Notes: generated by a model from the sequence alone, not told the origin. A stretch of 21,515 nt of DNA from JAGLTN01 sp023135255 (GCA_030639495.1 DAOWCP010000037.1:1-21515); one strand, 5' to 3'. Shown: positions 1 to 7,956, numbered from the stretch's first letter. Made by a program: numbers and translations.

Positions 1-735
1 ACTGCTGCGGATACGTTTACCAAGATACATCTTTCCATCTTTTTCATAAGCTGCGAAAGGCTCACAATTGTAGCTATGAAATGTCAAGGCATTAGCACCA
101 CTACGGATCAGCTGATCGACAAAAGTTCTATGGTCAATCGCATCCCATGCTGTCGGGCTGTTGAAAAAATTATACCAGGGAAGTGAACCCCTAACCCTGA
201 AAAAAGGCTTACGAATAATAATACCACTGCTCAACTTATCTGGCAGCGACTCCGGAATAGATTCACCGCCAAGATAAAAACCAAATCCAACCTCCCGCAG
301 CAAACCATAAATCGCATTGACATTACCCATCGCAGTAACACCTGCCGCGTCGATAATTTCAACTCCTTTATGTACGATAATATCAACTTCTTTATGATTG
401 GATTTCCTGAACTGGATAGTAAGCTCTCTAAGAAAATACCCTTCTTCTCCCAAATCAAAATCTTTACCCAAAACAACAGCCTCACCTAACACTATCGCAT
501 TAACAGGAGTATTCCTCCAACTATCAGCCTTGATAACTTTCGGCACAACCCCTGTCACCTGCCCGATATACCTCTGCAAATCTCGCGTAGCAAGCACCTC
601 CGCCTGACTTTGCCGCGAAACTACGATAGTCTTCCAGACGTCACTGCTTGCAAATACATTGCTCAAACAACCAAGCAAAACAAGAATTATAAAACCAGAT
701 GAAACCTTTGGTAATCGAAAGTTTTTTATTATCAC
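1..735 (-). CDS. Secreted glycosidase-like protein, 3' part outside window
   Basis: This is the first 245 codons of a minus-strand gene that runs off the left edge. I start it at GTG (735-733) because GGAGAT (746-741) sits 5 nt upstream. The product begins with a basic stretch and a hydrophobic segment (about residues 13-22) ending LLGC (C23, a possible lipobox) and then VFAS, so it is exported, as a lipoprotein or after signal peptidase I cleavage. Next comes an alpha/beta pattern (ATRDLQRYIGQVTG near 49-62, then NAIYGLLREVGFGFYLGG near 150) seen in the N-terminal domains that precede the barrels of GH67 and GH20-type glycosidases. RGSLPWYNFF may begin a barrel. The family placement is from memory of motifs and is not firm. 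It starts 20 nt after the response-regulator stop, so it probably belongs to that transcript and could be an output of the two-component system. Confidence 0.7.
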   Translation of the reverse strand, partial: MIIKNFRLPKVSSGFIILVLLGCLSNVFASSDVWKTIVVSRQSQAEVLATRDLQRYIGQVTGVVPKVIKADSWRNTPVNAIVLGEAVVLGKDFDLGEEGYFLRELTIQFRKSNHKEVDIIVHKGVEIIDAAGVTAMGNVNAIYGLLREVGFGFYLGGESIPESLPDKLSSGIIIRKPFFRVRGSLPWYNFFNSPTAWDAIDHRTFVDQLIRSGANALTFHSYNCEPFAAYEKDGKMYLGKRIRSS

Positions 736-755
736 ACTACATCTCCTATAGTAAT

Positions 756-1409
756 CTAAATATCCAGCGAAGTCAGTCCTTTTCGTATCGCATATTTCGT
801 CAATTCAGCAACCGTGTACATATCAAGCTTATTCATTATCTGACGCCGGTGTGTTTCAACCGTCTTTGCACTAATGAACAATTTCAAACCTATCTGCTTG
901 GTAGATTGACCCTCCGCCAAAAGCTGAAGCACCTCCCTTTCACGATTACTAAGTATACTTGATTCACCTGAATCCGATTTGTTTAACTTACGCAGATAAT
1001 CCTCAACAACAACCCCCGATATCATCGGGCTTAAATAAGTATTGCCATTAAAAACCTCCCTGATCGCCCTGTCGAGTTCCTCAAACGCACAATCCTTTAA
1101 CATATACCCGCTCGCTCCGCTTTTGAGCATCTCCGAAACGAAAAGATTATCCGAATGCATAGACAAAGCGACAACCTTGACATTTTTCGATTCCGAAAGT
1201 ATCTGTTTCGTAGCTTCAATACCATTAAGATCAGGCATACTCACATCCATAATAATAACATCAGGCCTCAACTCTTTTGCCAGGCTAACAGCATCCCTGC
1301 CGTTTTCCGCCTCCGCCACAACTTTCATATCTGATTGCTTACTGATCAAAGAACGAAGACCTTCCCTGGTTATCTTATGATCATCTGCCAATAAAATCCG
1401 GATACTCAT
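756..1409 (-). CDS. NarL/FixJ-family response regulator
   Basis: The 217-residue protein has the standard two-domain layout. An N-terminal receiver (1-120) carries the acidic pair D9/D10, phosphoacceptor D55 (MDVSMPD), switch residue S83 and conserved K105 (LKD). A C-terminal LuxR-type helix-turn-helix (about 148-210) shows LSNREREVLQLLAEG and the recognition-helix region SAKTVETHR. It should be a cytoplasmic DNA-binding transcription factor. A Shine-Dalgarno GGAGAT lies 5-6 nt before the ATG. It begins 15 nt after the stop of the upstream kinase, whose HisKA_3-type dimerisation domain is the usual partner of this class, so the two form a cognate pair. The targets are unknown. The gene directly downstream (secreted glycosidase-like) is the simplest candidate, by position only. 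Confidence 0.95.
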   Translation of the reverse strand: MSIRILLADDHKITREGLRSLISKQSDMKVVAEAENGRDAVSLAKELRPDVIIMDVSMPDLNGIEATKQILSESKNVKVVALSMHSDNLFVSEMLKSGASGYMLKDCAFEELDRAIREVFNGNTYLSPMISGVVVEDYLRKLNKSDSGESSILSNREREVLQLLAEGQSTKQIGLKLFISAKTVETHRRQIMNKLDMYTVAELTKYAIRKGLTSLDI

Positions 1410-1424
1410 CTTATCTCCAAATAA

Positions 1425-4193
1425 TTAACTGCCGTCTTCAACAAGCGGCGCCTTCAAAATCACCTTAGTTCCAACACCCAGCTTAGAATCTATTTCAATA
1501 GAACCTCCAACAAAGCCAAGCCTTTCGCGTATACTGAACAATCCGAATCCTACAGAGCTTTCAGCTTTATCGCGTACCTGCTCAACATCAAAACCAACTC
1601 CATCATCAATAACTCTTACCTTTATTTGATTATCTTCTCTTACAGATATCACTGTCACCATCGAAGCCTGGGCATGCTTGGCTATGTTCACCAGTAATTC
1701 CCGCACTGCCTGGAATAGCAGTACTCTAATATTATCGTCCATAGGTTTATCCTGGCCGTCGCTTTCAAATTCCGCATCAAAATCACGCATCCTGCGAGCA
1801 TCACGCACCAGCCACTCCATCGCAGATTCAAAACCCAACTCATACAAAACAGGAGGACTTATCTCAAATGTCAATGACCTCGTTACAGAAATTGTCTGGG
1901 ACATTAACTCAAGTAATTCCTTTACTTCAGTTAAAAGCTCGCCGTCTTTTATATTCTTATGCAATGCTTCAAGCTTGATTTTCGAAATCGCAAGATTCTG
2001 CCCGATATTATCATGAACATCAGTTGCGATCTTACGACGCAAACGCTCTTCAGCAAGAGACAACTCAGAAGCAAGAGACCGCAATTGCGATTGGGAAGAC
2101 AAAAGCATTTCTTCCGCTTTCCTGCGAATTTCAATCTCATTACGCAAACTTTCATTGGCGCGGGCAAGCTGAGATGTTCTCTCCAAAACACGCCTTTCAA
2201 GCTCCTCACGTGCCATCTGCAAGTCATGTTCAATATTTTTTAAACGGGTAATCTCCGTGTTAATACCTACAAGCCCCGTAATATTACCATTGCCATCCCT
2301 CAATGGAACTTTTGTAACCAATGTCCAGATTTGTACACTATTAGGCTCTGACTGCTCTTGTCTTGCTATTAAAGCCTTACCCGTTTTCATGATTTCCTGC
2401 TCTTCTGCAAACCATTGCTTAGCCCGTTCCCGAGAAAAAAAATCAAAATCAGTTTTACCTATGATTTCATCCTCAGTCTCTGCACCAAACATAGCTGTGT
2501 TAGCAGCATTACATAATGTAAATCTGCTCTGTTTGTCTTTGGTATATATATAATCAGGAATATTATCGATCAAAGTCCTTAAAAGATTTCGCTCCGCTGC
2601 CAAGGCCTGCTCCGCTTTTTTGTGGGCGGTCATATCTCGACCAATACCGCTTGTTCCTATAACGTTGCCTTTATCGTCAAAGATTGGATTCTTAATGCTC
2701 TCGAGCCATAATCGCCTGCCGTCCTTAAGCTCTATAAGCTCCTCAACTCTCAAACGCTCCCCGGTCTCCATCATCTTATTATCGTCTGCAACAAACTTCT
2801 CTGCTATATCCTCAGGCCAAAAATCCTTATCCTTCCTGCCGACAATTTCATCTACACCAAAACCGCAAAGATGAGAAAAAGTTTCATTAACTGCAATAAA
2901 TCTCCCCTGCTCATCCTTAAGCCAGGCCATGTCACCTGAGCTGTCAATAATTGCACGCAAACAACGCTGACTTTCCCGCAATGCCTTTTCCGCTGATATG
3001 CGTCTCAAAACATTTATCAAAAGCAAAAAAGTTGAAATAGATAAAATAATAAAAACTATAGATACCAGCCATATATAAGGCTTATAATGATAATAAAAAG
3101 ACTCCGGCTCATTCAGCAAAATACTCCCTGCCGGCAACTTCGAAAGGGGTATTTTAAAGCGTTTAACAGTTTTATAGTCAAACATAGGCTTATTAGATCC
3201 TTCTGTAAGTATCGGTATCTCGTCGGCTGATTTGCCCGACAATATCTCAATCGCTTTCTTTGCCGCAATTTCCCCCTGCAACCCCGAATCGCAAACAATA
3301 CCTCCCAAAAAACCATAATTCAGAGCTGACCGCCACAAGCAAAATATAGGCCGTTCAGTATTATCCGATACTATATTGTACCCCTTCTCTAAAGACCTCT
3401 CCTCACCTGTAACATCAGTTGTAAATCCTGCAAAAAGTATAACCGAATCATCACCAATTTCCCGTAACGAACTGCACAACTCCTCAAATGTTACGTCTCT
3501 AAGAACCGTGAAATTCAACCTATCCCGGTACCTATGCAATGCCGGGGCAATTTCATCATAAGCTATTTGATTCGTATTTTCGCATATCACCACAATATTT
3601 TTAATATCAGGATAAAGCCTCATGATCATATCAAAATTCAAAGAAATATCGAGATTCTCGGTTACACCAGTGATCTGCTTTTGACCCGCTATCATCAACT
3701 CTTCAAAAGTATTGACACCACAAAATACTATAGGAACATCTTGAAACAGTTCATCACGATACTGCAAAAGAAACTCTAAAGCATCATTATCAGATGAAAT
3801 GATCGCCTCAAATTCAACATCAGCAAATTTCAACTTGTAAAGCTCATACAAAATAGAATAAATATCCTCCGGATCATTATGCTTCACATCCATATATTCA
3901 ACGACAAGAACTACATCACTGTCATATTTTTCAAACTCAGCTTCTATCGACTCAAGAATATGATCGGACCAGGAAAACCCCCTGTGATATGAATTCAGAA
4001 CCAACACTTTTCGCCCTGACTCCCTGTTGAGCTTCGCTGAAACACACAGCGGTAAAATAAAAAAACAAAAAATCAGCACAAAAGCGATTCTCATATTAAA
4101 ACAAGAAAAAAACCTGAATATACTATTATAGTTTTTCACAAAATCTCCAGAAAAAACAAATCTGAACATCCAATCTTTTCCGCACAAATTCAT
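1425..4193 (-). CDS. Membrane sensor histidine kinase with periplasmic ABC-type binding domain
   Basis: 922 residues. An N-terminal hydrophobic signal/anchor (about 34-53) precedes a periplasmic domain (about 60-360) resembling ABC transporter substrate-binding proteins of the ABC_sub_bind type (VLVLNSYHRGFSWSD, IVFCGVNTFEE, DVTGEERSLE). A transmembrane helix (about 374-397) leads to PAS domain 1 (about 405-525) and PAS domain 2 (about 535-655), then a coiled-coil linker. The HisKA_3 dimerisation domain follows, with H727 in DVHDN, then a HATPase (about 820-920, N-box NIAKHAQA, G-boxes DDGVGFD and GFGLFSIRERL). It should autophosphorylate on ligand binding and pass phosphate to the adjacent NarL-type regulator. 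The ligand is unknown. The start is uncertain: M1 lies 8 nt after the yacP-like stop with no clear RBS. M9 (4169) and M34 (4094, which gives a textbook signal peptide) are alternatives. Confidence 0.92.
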   Translation of the reverse strand: MNLCGKDWMFRFVFSGDFVKNYNSIFRFFSCFNMRIAFVLIFCFFILPLCVSAKLNRESGRKVLVLNSYHRGFSWSDHILESIEAEFEKYDSDVVLVVEYMDVKHNDPEDIYSILYELYKLKFADVEFEAIISSDNDALEFLLQYRDELFQDVPIVFCGVNTFEELMIAGQKQITGVTENLDISLNFDMIMRLYPDIKNIVVICENTNQIAYDEIAPALHRYRDRLNFTVLRDVTFEELCSSLREIGDDSVILFAGFTTDVTGEERSLEKGYNIVSDNTERPIFCLWRSALNYGFLGGIVCDSGLQGEIAAKKAIEILSGKSADEIPILTEGSNKPMFDYKTVKRFKIPLSKLPAGSILLNEPESFYYHYKPYIWLVSIVFIILSISTFLLLINVLRRISAEKALRESQRCLRAIIDSSGDMAWLKDEQGRFIAVNETFSHLCGFGVDEIVGRKDKDFWPEDIAEKFVADDNKMMETGERLRVEELIELKDGRRLWLESIKNPIFDDKGNVIGTSGIGRDMTAHKKAEQALAAERNLLRTLIDNIPDYIYTKDKQSRFTLCNAANTAMFGAETEDEIIGKTDFDFFSRERAKQWFAEEQEIMKTGKALIARQEQSEPNSVQIWTLVTKVPLRDGNGNITGLVGINTEITRLKNIEHDLQMAREELERRVLERTSQLARANESLRNEIEIRRKAEEMLLSSQSQLRSLASELSLAEERLRRKIATDVHDNIGQNLAISKIKLEALHKNIKDGELLTEVKELLELMSQTISVTRSLTFEISPPVLYELGFESAMEWLVRDARRMRDFDAEFESDGQDKPMDDNIRVLLFQAVRELLVNIAKHAQASMVTVISVREDNQIKVRVIDDGVGFDVEQVRDKAESSVGFGLFSIRERLGFVGGSIEIDSKLGVGTKVILKAPLVEDGS

Positions 4194-4201
4194 AAATGCA
4201 T

Positions 4202-4672
4202 CTAAAAACCAAACTCATTAAGCCATATATCTGTTTCGGTTTCACTCAAACTACCTCGCTTAGCTGAAGGCTCCTGGATACCTCTTTTTCTGCTCAATTG
4301 TTTTATTACCCGGCCCCAGAACAATTCAGACTTAACTGAAACAGCCTTCCTTTTTCGCGCCGCCATAATAAGTCTGTTATCACTACTGACCACCACAAGC
4401 CTCTTCGGCGCACTGTTCACTGATATTTTATCTTCGATCACAGTATCAGCATCGGTTCTGACACCAACAAAGAAAATCTCCATATTACTGGTATTTTGAA
4501 AACAGCTCTTATCAGGCGGGCCTGTCCCATCAAATATTAACTCACCCTTGTCGCCTATAAGTCTGAAATATTCACCAAGGATTTTGCAAAGACCTACATC
4601 GCTGATCGACGAATCGCCCTGAAGTTTTTGAACAGCCCACAACAAATTGTAACCATCGATAATTATCGGCAT
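4202..4672 (-). CDS. yacP: YacP-like NYN-domain endoribonuclease
   Basis: 156 residues, essentially one NYN/PIN-fold domain, slightly shorter than Bacillus YacP/Rae1. The N-terminus IIIDGYNLLWA holds the first acidic residue (D6). LIFDGTGPPD gives D48, TDADTVIEDKI gives D76, E80 and D81, and VVVSSDNRL gives D98, matching the acidic metal-binding cluster expected of a PIN-type nuclease. Bacillus Rae1 is a ribosome-associated mRNA endonuclease. That role is known for the family and only inferred here. The gene lies between pyrC and the sensor kinase on the same strand. The kinase start follows the stop by 8 nt, which suggests translational coupling. The upstream spacer to pyrC contains a copy of the 90-nt repeat. 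Confidence 0.85.
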   Translation of the reverse strand: MPIIIDGYNLLWAVQKLQGDSSISDVGLCKILGEYFRLIGDKGELIFDGTGPPDKSCFQNTSNMEIFFVGVRTDADTVIEDKISVNSAPKRLVVVSSDNRLIMAARKRKAVSVKSELFWGRVIKQLSRKRGIQEPSAKRGSLSETETDIWLNEFGF

Positions 4673-4686
4673 ACTCTATTAATCCC

Positions 4687-4776
4687 AGTTGAATTTTTTC
4701 ATTTATCCGCGGGTAAATAACTCAAAAATAGCAAGTCATGGATTTATTCGCGAACATTTACTACCCTAAAGGGTAT
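4687..4776. repeat. 90-nt dispersed repeat, copy 1 (pyrC-yacP junction)
   Basis: This segment aligns without gaps to 7071-7160, with 14 mismatches in 90 by hand count (about 84% identity). It contains an imperfect inverted repeat, arms 4706-4718 and 4742-4754 around a 23-nt loop. In plus-strand RNA the arms pair over 13 positions with two G.U pairs and one mismatch near the base. A short palindrome, TACCCT-AA-AGGGTA (4762-4775), closes the element. The right end overlaps the last codons and stop of pyrC. No transposase or target-site duplication is visible. It looks like a REP/MITE-type intergenic element. A regulatory RNA role is possible but unproven. Confidence 0.8.
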
Positions 4777-6064
4777 CCGCCGAATACCTGATCTCGCCGC
4801 CCACTATCGTTTTCTCAACTTTGCCCTTAACCGCCCAGCCATGATAAGGACAGTTTCGACTCTTAGAGTGGAACTTATTCACATCTATAACATATTCAAA
4901 ATCAGGGTCAATGATAGTGACATCACCCTGCTTAGACTTGCTGAGTGTCCCTTTATCAACCCCGATGATCCTCCCCGGATTACTGCTCATCATCCGTATC
5001 AACTCACTCCAGCCAATAATCCCAGGCTCAATAAGTGCTTTAATATAAAGGCTCAACGCACATTCGAGACTTGCAATCCCGAAAGGCGCCGCCAAAAATT
5101 CCAACTCTTTCTCACTCTGCAAATGAGGAGCATGATCCGTCGCCAACACATCAACAACACCATCAGCGATCGCCTGCTTCAAAGCCTCAATATCTTCAAC
5201 ACTACGCAAAGGCGGACTCACCTTATAGTTAGTGTCATAATCAACACAACACTGTTCAGTCAGCAAAAGATGGTGAGGAGTAACTTCGCAACTTACAGGC
5301 AAAGATTCTTTCTTCGCTTGTCTAATAATCTCAATCGACGCCGCTGTCGATAAATGCTGAGCATGATATCGAACTTCTGTCTTTTTAACCAACTGAATAT
5401 CGCGCCACAGCATTGCCTCTTCCGCCAAACCATCAATCCCCGGCAAACCAAGCACCGTGGAATTATAACCGGCATTCATAACCCCTTCGCCAACATAATG
5501 GTCATCCTGACAGTGTTGAGAAATAACCTTATCAAACATCTTGGCATACTTCAAAGCCCGAAGCATTATCGATGGATCCTGCACACCGTCGCCGTCATCT
5601 GTAAAACCCACCGCGCCGGCCTCTGACATAAAACCCATCTCCGCAAGCTCAACACCTGCTCGCCCGCGGGTAATAGCACCCATAACATAAACATGAGTTT
5701 TCCTCGCCTGCCTGCCCTTGCGGTGAACATATTCAACATCCGTCTCACTTTGAATTGTAGGCTTGGTATTAGGCATACAAACTACCGATGTAAAACCACC
5801 CGCAACCGCTGCCGCTGAACCACTGGCAATAGTCTCTTCTTCCTCATCGCCTGGCTCTCTGAAATGCACATGCATATCAATAAGTCCAGGCACCACAAGT
5901 TTGCCCTTAGCGTCAATAACCCTCTCAACTGATTCAGCAATCTCAGGATCGATCCTGCCCACCTGACTCACCAGGGCATCAGAGATCAAAACATCACACT
6001 TTTTGTCAATCCCGTTAGCCGGGTCGATTACATGTCCATTCTTTATAAGCAGTTCATTAGCCAT
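4766..6064 (-). CDS. pyrC: Dihydroorotase, class I
   Basis: This 432-residue amidohydrolase cyclises N-carbamoyl-aspartate to dihydroorotate, the third step of pyrimidine synthesis. Diagnostic motifs are GLIDMHVHFREPG (metal ligands H65 and H67, with the substrate-binding R and E), GFTDDG (the bridging aspartate used by the Bacillus-type enzymes instead of a carboxylated lysine), ISQHCQD, and ATDHAPH with catalytic D310. Length and motif order fit an intact enzyme. It starts 21 nt after the pyrB stop, so the two are co-transcribed. The RBS is weak (AGAAG region). The stop TAG (4768-4766) lies inside the terminal palindrome of repeat copy 1, so the last codons derive from repeat sequence. Confidence 0.97.
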   Translation of the reverse strand: MANELLIKNGHVIDPANGIDKKCDVLISDALVSQVGRIDPEIAESVERVIDAKGKLVVPGLIDMHVHFREPGDEEEETIASGSAAAVAGGFTSVVCMPNTKPTIQSETDVEYVHRKGRQARKTHVYVMGAITRGRAGVELAEMGFMSEAGAVGFTDDGDGVQDPSIMLRALKYAKMFDKVISQHCQDDHYVGEGVMNAGYNSTVLGLPGIDGLAEEAMLWRDIQLVKKTEVRYHAQHLSTAASIEIIRQAKKESLPVSCEVTPHHLLLTEQCCVDYDTNYKVSPPLRSVEDIEALKQAIADGVVDVLATDHAPHLQSEKELEFLAAPFGIASLECALSLYIKALIEPGIIGWSELIRMMSSNPGRIIGVDKGTLSKSKQGDVTIIDPDFEYVIDVNKFHSKSRNCPYHGWAVKGKVEKTIVGGEIRYSADTL

Positions 6065-6085
6065 ATTTTAAACTTCTGAATAATT

Positions 6086-7054
6086 TTATCTTTTACCACT
6101 CATCGCTGCCGCCTGATTCACAAGGAACAACACCGCCATCCTGACAGCTAAACCATTTTTAACCTGTTCAAGAATAACGCTGTTCTTACCGTCAGCAATT
6201 TTGCTTTCTATCTCCAGCCCTCTGTTAATAGGCCCCGGATGCATTACGATTATATCAGACTTTGCACGTTTCATTCTCTCAGCTGTCAAACCGAAATAAT
6301 GCGAATATTCCCTTATCGAAGGAAACGGATTGCTCTGCTGTCTTTCAAACTGAATTCGCAGCATATTAACAACGTCAACCTTATCGATAACATCATCAAG
6401 CGAGTAACTTATCTTAACAGGAAGTTTATCGACATTGCAGGGCATAAGCGTTGGAGGCCCGACAAATATCACCTCCGCACCCAACTTGGTCATCGCCCAC
6501 ATATCGCTCCTGGCAACTCGCGAATGTGCAATGTCACCAACTATTGCAACCTTAACCCCTTTCAAAGTTCCCTTTATCTTACGTATCGTATAAACATCGA
6601 GCAATGCCTGTGTAGGATGCTCGCAATACCCGTCGCCGGCATTAACAACACAAGCGTCAATGCTCCTGCTCAAAAGCTTAGCAACCCCGCCTGCGCCATG
6701 GCGAACGATTACAATATCGATCCCCATTGCCTCAAGATTCCTCGCAGTATCCAAAAGAGTCTCACCCTTACTGACAGAGCTCGTCTTCCTGGTAAATTCG
6801 ATAACATCCGCACTCAACCTGCTCGCCGCCAAAACAAAGCTGTTCCTCGTCCTCGTGCTGTCCTCAAAGAATAACGTCACTATCACTTTGCCCCGCAGCA
6901 CCGGTGCCTTCTTAACAGAACGCATACTGATCTGCTCGAACCCCTCAGCCGTATCGAGAATATGCGTGATCTCCTCCGCCGTCAAATCACGCAGCCCAAG
7001 AAGATGCTTCCTGTTCCATCCAATTTTTTTTGACTTTTTTCGTAATGCGTTCAT
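6086..7054 (-). CDS. pyrB: Aspartate carbamoyltransferase catalytic subunit
   Basis: 322 residues. The enzyme condenses carbamoyl phosphate with aspartate in the second step of UMP synthesis. The carbamoyl-phosphate loop STRTR is at 66-70 (FFEDSTRTRNSF). HPTQALLDVYTI, GDIAHSRVARS and HPGPINRGLEI are the expected aspartate/carbamoyl-phosphate and hinge motifs. No pyrI regulatory subunit gene is in the window, and the next gene is an apparently active dihydroorotase, so a catalytic-trimer enzyme of the Bacillus kind is plausible (inference). The RBS is weak (GAGAT). The 132-nt spacer to upstream pyrR holds repeat copy 2, which is where PyrR-dependent control of pyrB would be expected if it exists here. 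Confidence 0.97.
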   Translation of the reverse strand: MNALRKKSKKIGWNRKHLLGLRDLTAEEITHILDTAEGFEQISMRSVKKAPVLRGKVIVTLFFEDSTRTRNSFVLAASRLSADVIEFTRKTSSVSKGETLLDTARNLEAMGIDIVIVRHGAGGVAKLLSRSIDACVVNAGDGYCEHPTQALLDVYTIRKIKGTLKGVKVAIVGDIAHSRVARSDMWAMTKLGAEVIFVGPPTLMPCNVDKLPVKISYSLDDVIDKVDVVNMLRIQFERQQSNPFPSIREYSHYFGLTAERMKRAKSDIIVMHPGPINRGLEIESKIADGKNSVILEQVKNGLAVRMAVLFLVNQAAAMSGKR

Positions 7055-7070
7055 AAGCTATACTGATCTC

Positions 7071-7160
7071 AATTGAATTTTACCGTTTATCCGCGGGTAA
7101 ATAATTCAATAATAACAAGCTACGGATTTATTCGCGGACATTTCTTACCCTTAAGGGTAT
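7071..7160. repeat. 90-nt dispersed repeat, copy 2 (pyrR-pyrB spacer)
   Basis: This is the more regular of the two copies. Inverted-repeat arms 7090-7102 and 7126-7138 pair over all 13 positions in plus-strand RNA (two G.U). In the minus-strand pyr mRNA they form a 6-bp GC-rich stem and a 5-bp AU stem separated by an AA/CC internal loop. The loop is 23 nt in both copies. The element ends in a perfect 14-bp palindrome, TACCCTTAAGGGTA (7146-7159). It fills most of the pyrR-pyrB gap and ends 16 nt before the pyrB ATG. I do not see the conserved PyrR-binding loop of Bacillus attenuators, nor a U-tract terminator, so it is annotated as a repeat, not an attenuator. Confidence 0.82.
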
Positions 7161-7186
7161 AATATTCGAGAAATTCCTTTTCGTCT

Positions 7187-7714
7187 CTAATCAACAATAA
7201 CTTCGTCCTTACCATCTGACTCGACAAGATTCACCTCTACAAACTCTCCGGGCTCAATATCCGTCTTCAAACCTGTATAGTCGGGCTGAATCGGAAACTC
7301 CCTGCCCTTACGGTCAACAAGAACTGCCAGCTTGATCAGCCTAGGCCTGCCCAGATCTATCAATGCATCCAAAGCTGCCCTGGTACTTCTGCCCGTATAC
7401 AAAACATCGTCAACAAGAATTATATTTTTGTCATCGATATCGAAGCCTATCTCCGTAGTCCTGACCTCTGGCTGAGCACAACCCGGATGTGGCATATTAA
7501 GATCATCACGATAAAGAGTAATATCAAGAGTTCCGCAAGGCACATCCTCACCGAGCTTAGCCGAAAGCTTCTCCGCAAGCCGACCGGCAATAACCTCTCC
7601 CCTGCTGCGAATCCCGATAACTGCCAATCCCACATCCTCTCGATCAGCAATTATACTATCAGCAATACTATCTATTGCCTTTTTAATCTCTTTTGCCGTT
7701 AATATAACTCTCAT
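7187..7714 (-). CDS. pyrR: PyrR: pyr operon regulator / uracil phosphoribosyltransferase
   Basis: 175 residues, the usual PyrR length. The type I phosphoribosyltransferase PRPP loop is clear (IILVDDVLYTGRS, about 98-110), as are IGIRSRGEVIA (33-43) and the DITLYRDDL flexible-loop motif (64-72). In Firmicutes, PyrR binds UMP and pyr mRNA to cause termination and also has weak UPRT activity. RNA binding here is inferred from family membership. It heads a pyrR-pyrB-pyrC unit, the expected arrangement. The RBS AAAGG lies about 9 nt before the ATG. The promoter sits so close upstream that no attenuator would fit before pyrR itself. Confidence 0.95.
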   Translation of the reverse strand: MRVILTAKEIKKAIDSIADSIIADREDVGLAVIGIRSRGEVIAGRLAEKLSAKLGEDVPCGTLDITLYRDDLNMPHPGCAQPEVRTTEIGFDIDDKNIILVDDVLYTGRSTRAALDALIDLGRPRLIKLAVLVDRKGREFPIQPDYTGLKTDIEPGEFVEVNLVESDGKDEVIVD

Positions 7715-7755
7715 CTAAGCAAACCTTTCGCCGCAAAATCCCTGTAATCCCCGAG

Positions 7756-7784
7756 ATTATACCAAACCCACAAAACAAGAGCAA
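7756..7784 (-). promoter_or_regulatory. Sigma70-type promoter for the pyrR operon
   Basis: On the minus strand a -35 box TTGCTC (7784-7779), a 17-bp spacer and a perfect -10 TATAAT (7761-7756) lie 42 nt before the pyrR ATG. The predicted transcription start near 7749 gives a leader of only about 35 nt ending in an AAAGG ribosome-binding site. Spacing and -10 sequence are as good as any in the window. Activity is inferred. Confidence 0.7.
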
Positions 7785-7810
7785 CCCCCAATAATTTCAA
7801 CAAAAAACAG

Positions 7811-7910
7811 AAATCCAGCCCCACAATTTCAACCAAAATCACCCATTTTCACCCGTTAATTTTTCCTCAAAAACCGTTATTTTTTCAATTTCCCGCAAAA
7901 AAGGAAAAAA
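7811..7910. repeat. ~100-nt AT-rich direct repeat, left copy
   Basis: This stretch and 10089-10188 share the same order of blocks: AAATCC(C)AGCC, an A/C-rich middle ending in CACCC, then AAAAACCGTTATTTT, a (T)TCCCGC / TTTTTCGC block, an A-run and GG(G)AAAAAA. Both copies are on the same strand and bracket the FGE-like gene at a distance of about 2.28 kb. The first half aligns loosely with gaps and the second half more closely. No transposase is associated. Read on the minus strand it falls between the FGE-like gene's stop and the pyrR promoter, and overlaps neither. Confidence 0.55.
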
Positions 7911-7956
7911 TGTAGCAAAAAGTGCCTTTTTTGAAACCTCACTGCCAAAAACAATC

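Noticed and set aside
231..485. Minus-strand frame inside the left-edge gene
   Set aside because: A different frame, open from the GTG at 735 to the window edge, gives a signal peptide and a glycosidase-like domain, so this one is a shadow.
4841..5353. Plus-strand open frame of 170 codons opposite pyrC
   Set aside because: It is fully antisense to a well-supported dihydroorotase, has no RBS or motif, and reads like a codon-position shadow.
6239..6874. Plus-strand open frame of 211 codons opposite pyrB
   Set aside because: It is antisense to a clear aspartate carbamoyltransferase and has no recognisable domain.
7055..7186. PyrR-dependent attenuator between pyrR and pyrB
   Set aside because: The Bacillus-type binding loop and a U-tract terminator were not found; the hairpin is shared with another locus and is better described as a repeat.
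7869..7925. Intrinsic terminator for the FGE-like gene
   Set aside because: The A/T-runs can form only short weak stems (AAAAAG/CTTTTT with a 3-nt loop), and the segment is better explained by the direct repeat.
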